Positions 55,312 to 64,000 of a DNA stretch of 64,000 nt are shown one piece after another (positions within the stretch are counted from its first letter, which is position 1; every line of letters starts with the position of its first letter). Position numbers and translations under genes: made by a program. The notes below the pieces were generated by a model that had not been told where the DNA came from, searched no databases, and saw nothing but the letters and a program-made list of their open reading frames with translations. The DNA is from an alpha proteobacterium HIMB114 (GTDB lineage Bacteria > Pseudomonadota > Alphaproteobacteria > Pelagibacterales > Pelagibacteraceae): NCBI GenBank assembly GCA_000163555.2, contig ADAC02000001.1, forward strand, positions 62,001 to 126,000. Reading direction: 5' to 3'.

Positions 55312-56538
55312 ATGATTTCTAATCTTATAAAATTGAATGAATATGAGGAAGCGAAAAAGGTCTTTAATATAATTAATTCAGATGAAGAAGATGTTGTGTG
55401 TTTATTTGTTGGCGGATGTGTAAGAGATTTGCTTTTTGGTAAAGAACTTTCTGATATTGATTTTGCAACTTCATTAGAGCCAGAGCAAGTAAAAAATAAA
55501 CTTAATAAATCTAATATTACTTACGATGACACATTTGAAAAATATGGTTCTATAAAAGTATTTATCAATAATAAATTTTTTGAAGTTAATACTTTAAGAA
55601 AAGATTTTAATGAAGATGGCAGGCACGCAAGCGTAATGTTCACCAAAGATTGGAGGCAAGATGCGCTTAGACGCGACTTAACAATTAATTCTATTTATTG
55701 CGATCTAGATGGCAGGGTTTATGATCCATTTAAAGGTGTTGATGATATAAAAAATGGACATATAAAATTTATTGGAGATCCAGCCAAAAGAATTAAAGAA
55801 GATTATTTAAGAGCTTTAAGATATTTTAGATTTCATATCCAATTTTCAAAACATGATCATGAAGAATATATCTTAAAATATATTAGCCAAAATCAAGATA
55901 ATATAGAGAATTTGTCCAAAGAGAGATTAATTGACGAAATGAGTAAAATCTTAATAAGTGGACTTGGTTATAAATTGTTTTCAAATAATTTTTCTAAAGA
56001 TCTTTTTTTATCAGTTTATAAAGGAATAAAATATTTAACGCGTCTAGAATTTAAAAGAAAAAAAAGAATTTTAAAAAAAGAAGTTGATTGGGTAGTTTTA
56101 ATATCGCTATTGTTAATTGACCAAACAAGAAATTTTGAAAGATTTGTAAAAGATTTCAATTTATCAAATGAAATTAAAAGTCGTTTAAATAATCTTCAAT
56201 TGCAATTTACTTTTAAAACAACAGATACTATTGAAAAAATTGAAAATTTAAAAAAAGCTGTTTTAAAATATGGAGTTGCATCAGTTATTGATTTTATTCA
56301 TTTTCAATATTTGGTTAATGAAAAATATCACTATGATTTATATGAGAGTAATCTTAAAGTTATAAAGGAAACAAAACCTCCAGAATTTAAATTTGATGCA
56401 AATATACTTATCAAAAAAGGTTTTAAAGAAGATGCAAATTTAGGGAATGCAATTAATTTTTTAAAGCAAAGGTGGGTAGCAAATAATTATGAAATCAGAG
56501 ATAAGGATATAGATGACGCCATTCAATTATTTAAATAA
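55312..56538 (+). CDS. cca: tRNA nucleotidyltransferase (CCA-adding family)
   Basis: A class II nucleotidyltransferase of 408 residues. The open frame begins inside tRNA-Gln; the ATG at 55312, six bases after the tRNA, is the real start (MISNLIKLNEYEEAKKV). It has FVGGCVRDLLFGKELSDIDFA (GG and DxD motifs, about 36-56), the block RRDLTINSIYCDLDG and the template-like RALRYFRFHIQF. It repairs or adds the 3' CCA; poly(A) polymerase activity is an alternative for the family. All three tRNAs in this window encode CCA. It abuts greA tail to tail. Confidence 0.92.
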   Translation: MISNLIKLNEYEEAKKVFNIINSDEEDVVCLFVGGCVRDLLFGKELSDIDFATSLEPEQVKNKLNKSNITYDDTFEKYGSIKVFINNKFFEVNTLRKDFNEDGRHASVMFTKDWRQDALRRDLTINSIYCDLDGRVYDPFKGVDDIKNGHIKFIGDPAKRIKEDYLRALRYFRFHIQFSKHDHEEYILKYISQNQDNIENLSKERLIDEMSKILISGLGYKLFSNNFSKDLFLSVYKGIKYLTRLEFKRKKRILKKEVDWVVLISLLLIDQTRNFERFVKDFNLSNEIKSRLNNLQLQFTFKTTDTIEKIENLKKAVLKYGVASVIDFIHFQYLVNEKYHYDLYESNLKVIKETKPPEFKFDANILIKKGFKEDANLGNAINFLKQRWVANNYEIRDKDIDDAIQLFK

Positions 56539-57015
56539 TTAAATATACTGAACATTTGTTATTTCAAAATTTTTTTCACCAGAGGGAGTTTTTATCTCAG
56601 CAAATTCTCCTTTAATTTTTCCAATAAATCCTCTTCCCATGGGCGATTGATAAAATAAAAGACCGTTCTTCACATCGGCTTCATCTTTGCCAACTATTTT
56701 ATACTTACTTTCTTTATCAGTTTCTAAATCCTTAACAGTGATGGTTGCACCAAAAATCACCTTATCGTCTTTTTTTAATTTAGTAACATCGATGACATTT
56801 GCTGTAGCGATAGTTGTTTCAAGCTCTTTAATTCTTCTTTCATTCAAACCTTGCTCTTCTTTTGCTGCATGATATTCAGCATTTTCTTTTAAGTCTCCAT
56901 GAGACCTAGCTTCAGCAATCGCTTGTACAATTTTGGGTCTTGTATTATTTTTTCTATCATCAAGTTCTACTCTTATTTTCTGTAAACCTGACAGTGTTAT
57001 TGGTTGCTTATCCAT
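56539..57015 (-). CDS. greA: Transcription elongation factor GreA
   Basis: Stimulates transcript cleavage by backtracked RNA polymerase. The 158-residue protein has the N-terminal coiled coil with [21 protein letters not shown] (its tip acids Asp and Glu) and the C-terminal FKBP-like domain with IVGKDEAD and PMGRGFIGK. It is followed by cca on the other strand with no gap. Confidence 0.97.
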   Translation of the reverse strand: MDKQPITLSGLQKIRVELDDRKNNTRPKIVQAIAEARSHGDLKENAEYHAAKEEQGLNERRIKELETTIATANVIDVTKLKKDDKVIFGATITVKDLETDKESKYKIVGKDEADVKNGLLFYQSPMGRGFIGKIKGEFAEIKTPSGEKNFEITNVQYI

Positions 57016-57067
57016 AATTTATATTAACATTTTGTTTTAGTTCAAAAAAGACATAACTTAATTAAAT

Positions 57068-57511
57068 TTACCCAAATTGCCTTAAAGCTTCGGATGAAGC
57101 TATTGCTACACTGGTGGCTAAATTGAGCGAACGCGTATTATTCTTAATTGGAATATTCAGTTTATTTTTAATAGTCCCATGAACTTCTTCACTTACACCT
57201 TTGCTTTCGCTTCCAAAAAGCAAGGTATCATTTTTTTTAAAAATGAATTTAGTGTAGTTATTTGTAGTTTTAGTCGTAAATAATATTATTCTTTTCTGTT
57301 TTTTGCTCTTCACAAAGGTATCAAAACTTTCATGATAAAAAATTTCACAATCTTTTAAGTAATCCATATAGATACGGTCCAGTTTTTTTTCATTAAGAAC
57401 AAAACCTGCTGGCTTGATAATTTCTAGTTTGAGCCCAAGACATGCGCAAGTCCTTATTATAGCTGCAGTATTTTGAGGAATATCTGGCTGATATAAAGCA
57501 ATATTGAGCAT
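57068..57511 (-). CDS. trmL: tRNA (cytidine/uridine-34 2'-O)-methyltransferase
   Basis: A SPOUT methyltransferase of 147 residues that methylates the wobble ribose of tRNA-Leu isoacceptors. It begins MLNIALYQPDIPQNTAAI with RTCACLGLKLEIIKPAGF, and ends with the knot blocks LLFGSESKGVSEEV and IPIKNNTRSLNLATSVAIA. It lies between greA and the divergent petA, 84 bases from the petA start. Confidence 0.94.
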   Translation of the reverse strand: MLNIALYQPDIPQNTAAIIRTCACLGLKLEIIKPAGFVLNEKKLDRIYMDYLKDCEIFYHESFDTFVKSKKQKRIILFTTKTTNNYTKFIFKKNDTLLFGSESKGVSEEVHGTIKNKLNIPIKNNTRSLNLATSVAIASSEALRQFG

Positions 57512-57595
57512 ATTTTATCCAATCTGCGTCATTGTTGTATTAGAAAAATACATTAAATTAATAATATATATCTTCCATCACAAAATTTAAAAAAA

Positions 57596-58126
57596 ATGTC
57601 AGAAGAAAATAATAATAAAGATAAACCTACTAGAAGAGAATTTATTCATATTGCCACAACAACAGTTGGAGCAGTAGGCGCTGGATGTGTAGCTCTTCCA
57701 TTAGTTACTCAAATGAATCCTGATGCTTCAGTCAAAGCATTAGCTAAAGTTGAGGTTGATATCAGCAAGATTAATAAAGGTAACGAAGTTACAGTAATGT
57801 GGAGAGGTAAGCCAATTTTTATTAGAAGAAGAACAGATGAAGAGGTAATGAAAGCTAGACAGGTAAGTCTCAAAGAACTCAAAGATCCTCAAAAGGATGA
57901 AGATAGAGTTAAAAAAGGAAAAGATGAATGGTTAGTGATGGTCGGAGTTTGCACTCACTTAGGCTGTGTTCCTTTAAAGCAACAAGGAGAATATGGTGGA
58001 TGGTTTTGTCCTTGTCACGGATCTCATTATGATATCTCTGGAAGAATTAGAAAGGGTCCAGCACCAGTAAACATGGAAGTCCCAAACTATGAGTTTGTCT
58101 CAGATACAAAATTAGTAATAGGTTAA
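57596..58126 (+). CDS. petA: Ubiquinol-cytochrome c reductase Rieske Fe-S subunit
   Basis: Passes electrons from ubiquinol to cytochrome c1. The 176 residues start with a Tat-like signal anchor ([20 protein letters not shown], twin Arg at about 13-14) and carry the 2Fe-2S ligands in [10 protein letters not shown] and CPCHGSHYD. It is the first gene of petABC; the 84-base gap to trmL must hold its promoter, though I see no clear consensus there. Confidence 0.97.
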   Translation: MSEENNNKDKPTRREFIHIATTTVGAVGAGCVALPLVTQMNPDASVKALAKVEVDISKINKGNEVTVMWRGKPIFIRRRTDEEVMKARQVSLKELKDPQKDEDRVKKGKDEWLVMVGVCTHLGCVPLKQQGEYGGWFCPCHGSHYDISGRIRKGPAPVNMEVPNYEFVSDTKLVIG

Positions 58127-58134
58127 AAACAACT

Positions 58135-59400
58135 ATGAGTGATACAAATTATAAACCTACATCAGCTTTTGGAAGATGGTTTGATGAAAGACTTCCATTA
58201 TTAACATTATTTAACGGACACTTAATGCAGTATCCAACACCTAAAAATTTAAATTATTGGTGGACATTTGGTGGAATATTAACTTTTTGTTTAGTTACAC
58301 AAATTATAACAGGTATCGTATTAGCTATGCACTATACTGCGCATGCTGATTTAGCTTTTTCTAGTGTAGAGCATATTATGAGAGATGTAAATTATGGATG
58401 GTTGATTAGATATATCCATGCAAATGGTGCATCAATGTTTTTCTTAGCAGTTTACATTCACATTTTTAGAGCTTTATTTTATGGTTCATACAAATCACCA
58501 AGAGAAGTAATCTGGATTTTAGGTATTTTAATTTATCTTTTAATGATGGCGGCTGCATTCATGGGTTATGTTTTGCCATGGGGTCAGATGAGTTTTTGGG
58601 GTGCTACGGTTATTACAAACTTATTTAGTGCAATACCGCTAGTCGGTGAAAGTATTACCCAATGGCTTTGGGGCGGTTTCTCAGTTGACAACCCAACCTT
58701 AACTAGATTTTTTAGTTTACACTATTTAATACCATTTTTAATTTTAGGTTTAGTAATACTTCATATTTGGGCACTACATGTTCCGGGTAACAATAATCCA
58801 GTTGGAATTGATTTAAAAAAAGATGGTTCAGATACAGTCCCGTTTCATCCATACATTGTAATTAAGGATTTATTTGCACTTGTAATTTTTATGATAGTTT
58901 TTGCAGGCTTTGTTTTTTATGCACCAAATATTTTAGGTCATTCAGATAATTACATACAAGCAGATCCATTAGTAACGCCAGCGCACATTGTGCCAGAATG
59001 GTACCTATTACCATTTTATGCAATTTTAAGATCAGTACCAGATAAGTTAGGTGGTGTAATTTTAATGTTTAGTGCAATTTTAATATTAGCAGCACTCCCA
59101 TGGTTAGATACATCTAAAGTAAGATCGGCAGTTTTTAGACCAATTTATAAACAGTTTTTTTGGATATTGGTGATAGATGTTTTAGTGCTAGGTTACATCG
59201 GTGCAATGCCAGCAGAGGGCATGTACGTAGCAATTGGTAGAGTTGCAACAGTTTATTATTTTGCTCATTTTTTAATTATTTTACCGATTTTAGGTTTCAC
59301 CGAAAAAACAAAACCAATACCCGCAAGTATTGCTGACCCAATATTTACAGGCTCAGGTAATCCTGCTTTTGCTAAAAAGATAGATAAAGACCTTCAGTAA
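58135..59400 (+). CDS. petB: Cytochrome b of the bc1 complex
   Basis: The 421-residue membrane core of the bc1 complex, with two b hemes and the quinol/quinone sites. It shows [20 protein letters not shown], heme-ligand His blocks in [20 protein letters not shown] and [19 protein letters not shown], the Qo motif near [16 protein letters not shown] and the PEWY motif in [13 protein letters not shown]. It is longer than the mitochondrial protein by a short C-terminal tail. It follows petA by 8 bases. Confidence 0.98.
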   Translation: MSDTNYKPTSAFGRWFDERLPLLTLFNGHLMQYPTPKNLNYWWTFGGILTFCLVTQIITGIVLAMHYTAHADLAFSSVEHIMRDVNYGWLIRYIHANGASMFFLAVYIHIFRALFYGSYKSPREVIWILGILIYLLMMAAAFMGYVLPWGQMSFWGATVITNLFSAIPLVGESITQWLWGGFSVDNPTLTRFFSLHYLIPFLILGLVILHIWALHVPGNNNPVGIDLKKDGSDTVPFHPYIVIKDLFALVIFMIVFAGFVFYAPNILGHSDNYIQADPLVTPAHIVPEWYLLPFYAILRSVPDKLGGVILMFSAILILAALPWLDTSKVRSAVFRPIYKQFFWILVIDVLVLGYIGAMPAEGMYVAIGRVATVYYFAHFLIILPILGFTEKTKPIPASIADPIFTGSGNPAFAKKIDKDLQ

Positions 59401-60171
59401 ATGAAGTTACTATTTTCAATATTTGTATCTATTTTAATTTCATTTAATTCATTTGCAGCAGGTGAAGCAGAAAAGCCTATGAAAGTAGACTGGTCTTTTA
59501 ATGGTTTTTTTGGAAAGTTTGATAGGGCTCAACTGCAAAGAGGTTATCAAGTTTATAAAGAAGTTTGTGCTTCTTGTCATTCAATGAAATATCTAAGTTA
59601 TAGAAATCTAGGTGAAACAGGTGGACCTGAATTCTCAGATGCAGAAGTAAAGGCAATTGCAGCTGGGTTTACTGTTAAAGATGGGCCAAATGAAGATGGG
59701 GAAATGTTTGAGAGAGCTGGATTGCCAAAAGATAAATTTATCAGTCCATACCCAAATGAGAAAGCTGCAAGAGCTGTTAATGGTGGTGCATATCCTCCAG
59801 ATATGTCAGTGCTAGTAAAAGCTAGATCTGGTGGAGCTAATTATATTTACTCAATTCTAATGGGTTATGAAAATCCACCTTCAAATATGAAAATAGAGGA
59901 GGGCGTTTACTACAATAAATATATGGCGGGCAATAAAATTAGAATGTCTGCGCCGCTGAGCGATGGTAGCGTAGAATATTCTGACGGAACGAAAGCAACA
60001 GTTTCGCAAATGTCACAAGATGTAACTGCTTTCCTAACCTGGGCGGCTGAGCCTCATTTAGAAAAGAGAAAAAGAATTGGCTTTAAAACCATTCTTTATT
60101 TATTGATTTTTAGTGTTCTTATATTCTTTTCAATGAAAAAGATTTGGTCACGTGTTGAATCTAAAGTGTAA
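59401..60171 (+). CDS. petC: Cytochrome c1
   Basis: The c-type cytochrome of the bc1 complex, 256 residues. It has a cleavable signal (LLFSIFVSILISFNSFAAGE), the heme motif CASCHSMKYLSYR (CxxCH, about 56-60), the Met-ligand region NKIRMSAPLSDG, and a C-terminal anchor helix FKTILYLLIFSVLIFFSM. It starts immediately after the petB stop. Its 3' end overlaps the convergent ychF by 24 bases. Confidence 0.97.
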   Translation: MKLLFSIFVSILISFNSFAAGEAEKPMKVDWSFNGFFGKFDRAQLQRGYQVYKEVCASCHSMKYLSYRNLGETGGPEFSDAEVKAIAAGFTVKDGPNEDGEMFERAGLPKDKFISPYPNEKAARAVNGGAYPPDMSVLVKARSGGANYIYSILMGYENPPSNMKIEEGVYYNKYMAGNKIRMSAPLSDGSVEYSDGTKATVSQMSQDVTAFLTWAAEPHLEKRKRIGFKTILYLLIFSVLIFFSMKKIWSRVESKV

Positions 60172-61224
60172 AATATCACCATCTTGAACTTTATAATCTT
60201 TACCTTCAATTCTTAATTTTCCATTATCTCTACATCCTGACTCACCATTAAACTTAATATACTCTTCATACGCAATAACCTCAGCTTTAATAAAACCTTT
60301 CTTAAAATCAGTATGTATTACAGCCGCAGCATCTGGCGCTTTGCTATCTTTTTTTACAGTCCATGCTTTTGTTTCTTGGGGTCCTGCTGTAAAGTAAGTA
60401 CACAAGTCTAGTGATTTGTAACTAGATTTAATTAATCTATCTAAGCCAGTTTCACTTAAGCCAATTTCTTTCATAAATTCTTTTGCATCAGTATCACTTA
60501 GATCGTTAATTTGCTGTTCTATTTCAGCGGATATTAGTACTACCTCATTATTTTTGTTTTGCTCTAAAACTTTCTCCGTATATTTATTTCCTTTTGCCAC
60601 ACTTCCCTCATCTGTATTACAGACAATAATTTTTGGTTTTAACGTCAATAAGTTAGACATATTGATAATTTTCTCATCATATTTTTCTCTTAGATGATTT
60701 ATTGATTCACCTTTTTTCAGTAACTCCATAGCACTTGATAGTAAGCTATCTAATTCTTCATTTTCAGATTTATTTTTTTTCTTTTTGTCTAATCTTTTTT
60801 CCAATGATTCTAAATCTGCTAACATTAGCTCAGTTTCAATAATTTCAAGATCACGATTAGGATCAACAGTCTTATTTACATTTTGAATATCATGTGAGTC
60901 AAAACATCTTAATAAATGTACTATTGCATCCACTTCTCTTATGTGTGATAAAAATTTATTTCCCAAACCTTCTCCTTTAGATGCACCCTCAACTAGTCCC
61001 GCAATATCAACAAAGGTAATTAATGTATTAATTACTTTTTCAGATTTTGCTATTTTAGATATTTTATCCAACCTTGAGTCTGGAACTGCAACTACGCCAA
61101 CATTTGGCTCTATAGTACAAAAAGGAAAATTTGCTGCTTCAGCGTTTTTAGATTTTGTCAAAGCATTGAAAGTTGTTGATTTACCAACATTTGGCAGACC
61201 AACTATCCCGCATTTAAAGCTCAT
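60148..61224 (-). CDS. ychF: Ribosome-associated ATPase YchF (Obg family)
   Basis: A 358-residue Obg-family NTPase that binds ATP and the ribosome and acts in translation or stress. It starts MSFKCGIVGLPNVGKSTTFN (Walker A), has FVDIAGLVEGASKGEGLGNKF (switch II region), and the C-terminal TGS-like block DLCTYFTAGPQETKAW and ESGCRDNGKLRIEGK. YchF replaces the usual NKxD with NTDE-like specificity (IIVCNTDEG), explaining ATP preference. It overlaps the upstream pth start by 4 bases. Confidence 0.97.
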   Translation of the reverse strand: MSFKCGIVGLPNVGKSTTFNALTKSKNAEAANFPFCTIEPNVGVVAVPDSRLDKISKIAKSEKVINTLITFVDIAGLVEGASKGEGLGNKFLSHIREVDAIVHLLRCFDSHDIQNVNKTVDPNRDLEIIETELMLADLESLEKRLDKKKKNKSENEELDSLLSSAMELLKKGESINHLREKYDEKIINMSNLLTLKPKIIVCNTDEGSVAKGNKYTEKVLEQNKNNEVVLISAEIEQQINDLSDTDAKEFMKEIGLSETGLDRLIKSSYKSLDLCTYFTAGPQETKAWTVKKDSKAPDAAAVIHTDFKKGFIKAEVIAYEEYIKFNGESGCRDNGKLRIEGKDYKVQDGDILHFRFNT

Positions 61225-61775
61225 ATAATATTATTTACCTTACTTGAAAATTCATCAAATTTTTTTAAAAGCACTAATTGTAAGTTTTTTTTTATAGATG
61301 CAAAAGAATTTTCAATAAGTTTAACTTCTTCTTTTTTGAAATCATTTAAAACATAATTTTCAACTAAATTTTTTTCGCCCGGATGTCCAATCCCAACTCT
61401 AATTCGGTTAAAATCATTACCGATATATTCTGAGATAGATTCTATTCCATTATGACCGCCACTAGAACCGCCATTTTTAACTTTAATTTTACCGATCTCG
61501 AGATCCAAATCATCATGAATTACAAAAATATTTTCATTATCAAGTTTATAGAATTTTTTAATTTCAAACAAAGATCCTCCAGATAGATTCATATATGTCA
61601 TTGGTTTTAACAAAAGTATTTTCTGGTTATCTATTTCTTCTTCAGCAAGAAGGCCTTTAAATTTTTTTTTATAATTTTCCGCTGACACTAAAAAGTCTAG
61701 GAACGCAAATCCAACGTTGTGTCGATTGTTTTGATATTTTTGATCTGGATTACCAAGGCCAGCCAACAAGAACAT
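61221..61775 (-). CDS. pth: Peptidyl-tRNA hydrolase
   Basis: Releases peptides from prematurely dropped peptidyl-tRNA. The 184-residue protein has LAGLGNPDQKYQNNRHNVGF (Asn and catalytic His), LLKPMTYMNLSGG, VIHDDLDLEIGK (catalytic Asp) and GGSSGGHNGIESI. It lies between rplY, whose stop overlaps it by one base, and ychF. The rplY-pth-ychF order is common. Confidence 0.97.
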   Translation of the reverse strand: MFLLAGLGNPDQKYQNNRHNVGFAFLDFLVSAENYKKKFKGLLAEEEIDNQKILLLKPMTYMNLSGGSLFEIKKFYKLDNENIFVIHDDLDLEIGKIKVKNGGSSGGHNGIESISEYIGNDFNRIRVGIGHPGEKNLVENYVLNDFKKEEVKLIENSFASIKKNLQLVLLKKFDEFSSKVNNII

Positions 61776-62482
61776 TATTTCTTGTCAGTGCTATCTTTTT
61801 TTTCTTCACTAGCTTTATCAGCATCTCCAGATTTAGCTTCTTCAGTTTTTGCATCTTCGCCACCCTCAGCTGAAGCTTCAGCTCCTTCTGCAGCAGGCTC
61901 TGGTTCTTTGACTACTGTTGGTGCAGCCACTGTGGCTATAGTAAAGTCTCTATCTTTAATCGTAGGAACAACTCCTTCAGGTAAATTAATTGCTGATATA
62001 TGAATACTTTCGCCAATTTCTCTTTTTGCTAAATCTACATTTAACTCTGACGGAATTTTATCTGCAGGACAATCTAGTTCTACCTTACGTCTCACTATGT
62101 TTAAAACCCCTCCCATTTTTAATCCTGGGCAAGTCTCCTCATTTAAAAATTTTACCGGAATCCAAACAACTACTTTAGTATTTGTTGATAGTTTTTGAAA
62201 ATCAACATGAATTGGTTGATTAGAGATGTTTTCAAACTCTATATCTCTTGGCAATACCTCGTATTCTTTTCCATCTAAATTAATTTTAAATACTTTACTT
62301 TTGAAATTCGTTGTTTTTAAGAAATGGTCTAATGTGCTCTTCTTAACGCTTAAATTAATATTCTTATCAATATCACCATATAATATTCCTGGTACAAATC
62401 CTTCAGATCTAAGTTTGTTAAGCTCTGATTTAGTTTTTGTGGACCTTAATACAGCTTCTATAGTGTTGTTTTCTGAACTCAT
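61775..62482 (-). CDS. rplY: Ribosomal protein bL25 (CTC form)
   Basis: Binds 5S rRNA in the 50S subunit. At 235 residues it is the long CTC type, with the L25 domain (TKSELNKLRSEGFVPGILYG) and the C-terminal beta domain, followed by a tail from about residue 190 made almost only of Ala, Glu, Lys, Asp and Ser. Such tails are common in alphaproteobacterial L25 and are probably disordered. It lies 62 bases after prs, in the same direction. Confidence 0.95.
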   Translation of the reverse strand: MSSENNTIEAVLRSTKTKSELNKLRSEGFVPGILYGDIDKNINLSVKKSTLDHFLKTTNFKSKVFKINLDGKEYEVLPRDIEFENISNQPIHVDFQKLSTNTKVVVWIPVKFLNEETCPGLKMGGVLNIVRRKVELDCPADKIPSELNVDLAKREIGESIHISAINLPEGVVPTIKDRDFTIATVAAPTVVKEPEPAAEGAEASAEGGEDAKTEEAKSGDADKASEEKKDSTDKK

Positions 62483-62544
62483 GATTGGCAGGTTTTTACA
62501 ATAAAGTATAAAAAAGACAAGTGAGATTTATTATAAAAAATGAC

Positions 62545-63477
62545 CTATTTAAACAGTTTTGATACAGATTTTGATATAGAAATACGTTTAATTGCCTCAG
62601 CAAGTAAAGTGCCCACATTGATAATTTGAAATTTTGCTGATCGCCCGATTTTTTTATCATTCAAAATTGAATTTGAAATTACAAATTTTTTAATTTTTGA
62701 TTTATTTATTTTTTTTACTGCTTCTCCAGTAAGTACTCCATGCACAACGTATGCGTATACATCTTTTGCACCTTTATTTTTTAAAGCAGTAGCTGCATTT
62801 ACAATTGTACCGCCACTATCTACTAAATCATCAATAATTATACAGGTTTTATTTTTTACATTTCCAATTACATTCATGACTTCTGATTTTCCAGGGCCTG
62901 ACCTTCTCTTGTCAATTATGGCAAGATCTGCAGATAATCTTTTACCTATTGCTCTTGCTCTTTCAACCCCACCCACATCAGGTGCAACACAAACTATATT
63001 TTTTGATTTAACATATTTTTTTATGTGCCCTACAAATGTTGGGGCAGCAAATAAATTATCAACTGGAATATCAAAAAATCCTTGGATTTGATTAGCATGC
63101 AAGTCCATTGTAAGAATACGATTTACACCAGATCCAATTAACAGATTAGCAAATAACTTAGCACTAATTGGCGATCTTGGTGTCACTTTACGATCTTGTC
63201 TCGCATAAGCAAAATAAGGAAGGACTGCAGTAATACTTTTTGCTGATGCTCTTCTCAAAGCATCAACACAAATTAATAATTCCATGATACTATCATTGAC
63301 AGGTGTAGATGTACTTTGAATGACAAAAACATCCTGACCTCTCATATTTTCATTAATTTCAACATAGACTTCACCATCAGCGAATCTTGTAATTTTTGTA
63401 TCAACAAGTTTTTTTCCTAATTTTTTTGCGATATCTTTTGATAGGCTAACGTTATTAGTACAAGATATTATTTTCAT
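62545..63477 (-). CDS. prs: Ribose-phosphate pyrophosphokinase (PRPP synthetase)
   Basis: Makes PRPP from ribose-5-phosphate and ATP, feeding purine, pyrimidine and histidine synthesis (HisG at 7452, and PurD needs a PRPP-derived substrate). The 310 residues include FADGEVYVEINENMRGQDVF, AVLPYFAYARQDRK (ATP loop), the cation site LTMDLHANQIQGFFD and the PRPP motif CIIIDDLVDSGGTI. It follows pgeF by 3 bases. Confidence 0.98.
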   Translation of the reverse strand: MKIISCTNNVSLSKDIAKKLGKKLVDTKITRFADGEVYVEINENMRGQDVFVIQSTSTPVNDSIMELLICVDALRRASAKSITAVLPYFAYARQDRKVTPRSPISAKLFANLLIGSGVNRILTMDLHANQIQGFFDIPVDNLFAAPTFVGHIKKYVKSKNIVCVAPDVGGVERARAIGKRLSADLAIIDKRRSGPGKSEVMNVIGNVKNKTCIIIDDLVDSGGTIVNAATALKNKGAKDVYAYVVHGVLTGEAVKKINKSKIKKFVISNSILNDKKIGRSAKFQIINVGTLLAEAIKRISISKSVSKLFK

Positions 63478-63480
63478 GGA

Positions 63481-64000
63481 TTACGAATCTTTTACTATGA
63501 CTGAAATGTTTCTTCCATAATCATCTTCTTTTTTATGCACAGATCTCCTAAAACTAAAAAAAAATTTAGGACTTGAGTATGTATCCTTCTCAATTATTTG
63601 AATATTTTTTCTATTTATCTTTTGCTCAATTATTTTTGTAAGTGCGTATTGTTTAATATTAAAGAATATTTTACCTTTTTTTATTTTAAACAATTTTTGA
63701 TATTTGCAATTCTTGTTTATTATTTTGCTTTTAAAATCTGATTTTACCTCATAGCTTTTAAATCCAATACAAGGGCCGATAGCGCAAATGATATCATTTT
63801 TTTTTATTTTATTTTTTATGAATAATTTTAAAGCATTTTTTATGATATTTTTATGCAAACCCTTCCAACCCCCATGTACAGCACAAATAAATTTTCCACA
63901 TCTTGATGACAAAAGTATCGGAACACAGTCTGCAGTTAATACTCCAATAATAATTTTATTTAATGAAGTAAAAATACCATCGGCATATCCAAGTCTTATA
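63481..64000 (-). CDS. pgeF: Purine nucleoside phosphorylase / laccase-like PgeF, cut by window edge
   Basis: The frame runs from the stop at 63481 through the right edge on the minus strand, so the ATG at 63912 is internal. The visible part contains GVLTADCVPILLSS with the metal-site Cys, and CAVHGGWKGLHKNI with its His, followed by ICAIGPCIGFKSYEVK. This is the YfiH/multicopper polyphenol oxidase fold; E. coli YfiH (PgeF) edits peptidoglycan precursors, and other members are adenosine/purine nucleoside phosphorylases. The activity here is not decided. It heads the prs-rplY-pth-ychF run. Confidence 0.9.
   Translation of the reverse strand, partial: IRLGYADGIFTSLNKIIIGVLTADCVPILLSSRCGKFICAVHGGWKGLHKNIIKNALKLFIKNKIKKNDIICAIGPCIGFKSYEVKSDFKSKIINKNCKYQKLFKIKKGKIFFNIKQYALTKIIEQKINRKNIQIIEKDTYSSPKFFFSFRRSVHKKEDDYGRNISVIVKDS

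Overview
The window is a strongly AT-rich, very tightly packed stretch of an alphaproteobacterial chromosome. The gene order (DUF2948-hisD-infA-maf, tldD-coxB-coxA-ctaB-ctaG-coxC-surf1, split atpF'/atpF, ccrM, petABC), the very short intergenic spaces and the heavy use of A/T-ending codons point to a SAR11 (Pelagibacterales) relative. This is an inference from gene content and order; no 16S gene or other decisive marker lies in the window. Almost every gene is a housekeeping gene, and only two short stretches look accessory (2484-4881 and 8128-8880).

Layout. 1-2372: DUF2948 (cut by the left edge), hisD, infA, maf. 2408-4958: an islet between tRNA-Phe and tRNA-His. It holds an unknown lipoprotein, a partial second copy of the 3' half of tRNA-Phe that gives a perfect 55-bp direct repeat, and a GDP-mannose 4,6-dehydratase. 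4964-8114: hisS, hisZ and hisG in one run. 8128-8880: an FkbM-type methyltransferase, then a strong hairpin terminator. 8946-10909: groEL and groES on the minus strand. 11024-18963: aminotransferase, HAD protein, ribF, ileS, lspA, a small lipoprotein and pgi. 18953-24128: rsmD, an RsuA/RluB-type pseudouridine synthase, tadA, purD, xseA, DUF2093 and an M23 peptidase. 24125-31724: a minus-strand lipid A cluster (acyltransferase, lpxK, waaA, msbA), then pmbA, ubiA and a haloacid dehalogenase. 31746-33870: rsmE and tldD.

33942-39375 is the aa3 cytochrome c oxidase locus: coxB, coxA, ctaB, a 36-residue membrane protein at 37298, ctaG, coxC and a SURF1 gene. The SURF1 gene has no ATG, GTG or TTG start and probably starts at a CTG. 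thrC follows with an ATGA overlap. 40748-42378: rnhA, thrB and a double CDGSH iron-sulfur protein. 42387-48172, minus strand: DUF721, a DsbA-like protein, smc and the F0 part of ATP synthase (atpI, atpB, atpE, atpF', atpF). The smc product is only 809 residues and has no visible hinge domain. 48179-56538: mutY, an FAD monooxygenase, ccrM, rnhB, a uracil-DNA glycosylase, a TPR protein, ispE, tRNA-Gln and cca. 56539-60171: greA, trmL and the cytochrome bc1 genes petABC. 60148-64000, minus strand: ychF, pth, rplY, prs and pgeF, the last cut by the right edge.

Together the genes cover the respiratory chain from bc1 complex to cytochrome oxidase and the ATP synthase rotor/stator, histidine and threonine synthesis, lipid A assembly and export, tRNA and rRNA modification, and DNA repair and methylation. 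The most unusual items are the tRNA-Phe-flanked islet, the hinge-less SMC, the non-canonical tRNA-His (A73, no G-1, G1:U72, G at position 55), the CTG-start SURF1, and several head-to-head gene pairs whose start codons are only a few bases apart or overlap. No CRISPR array, integrase, transposase or prophage gene was found.
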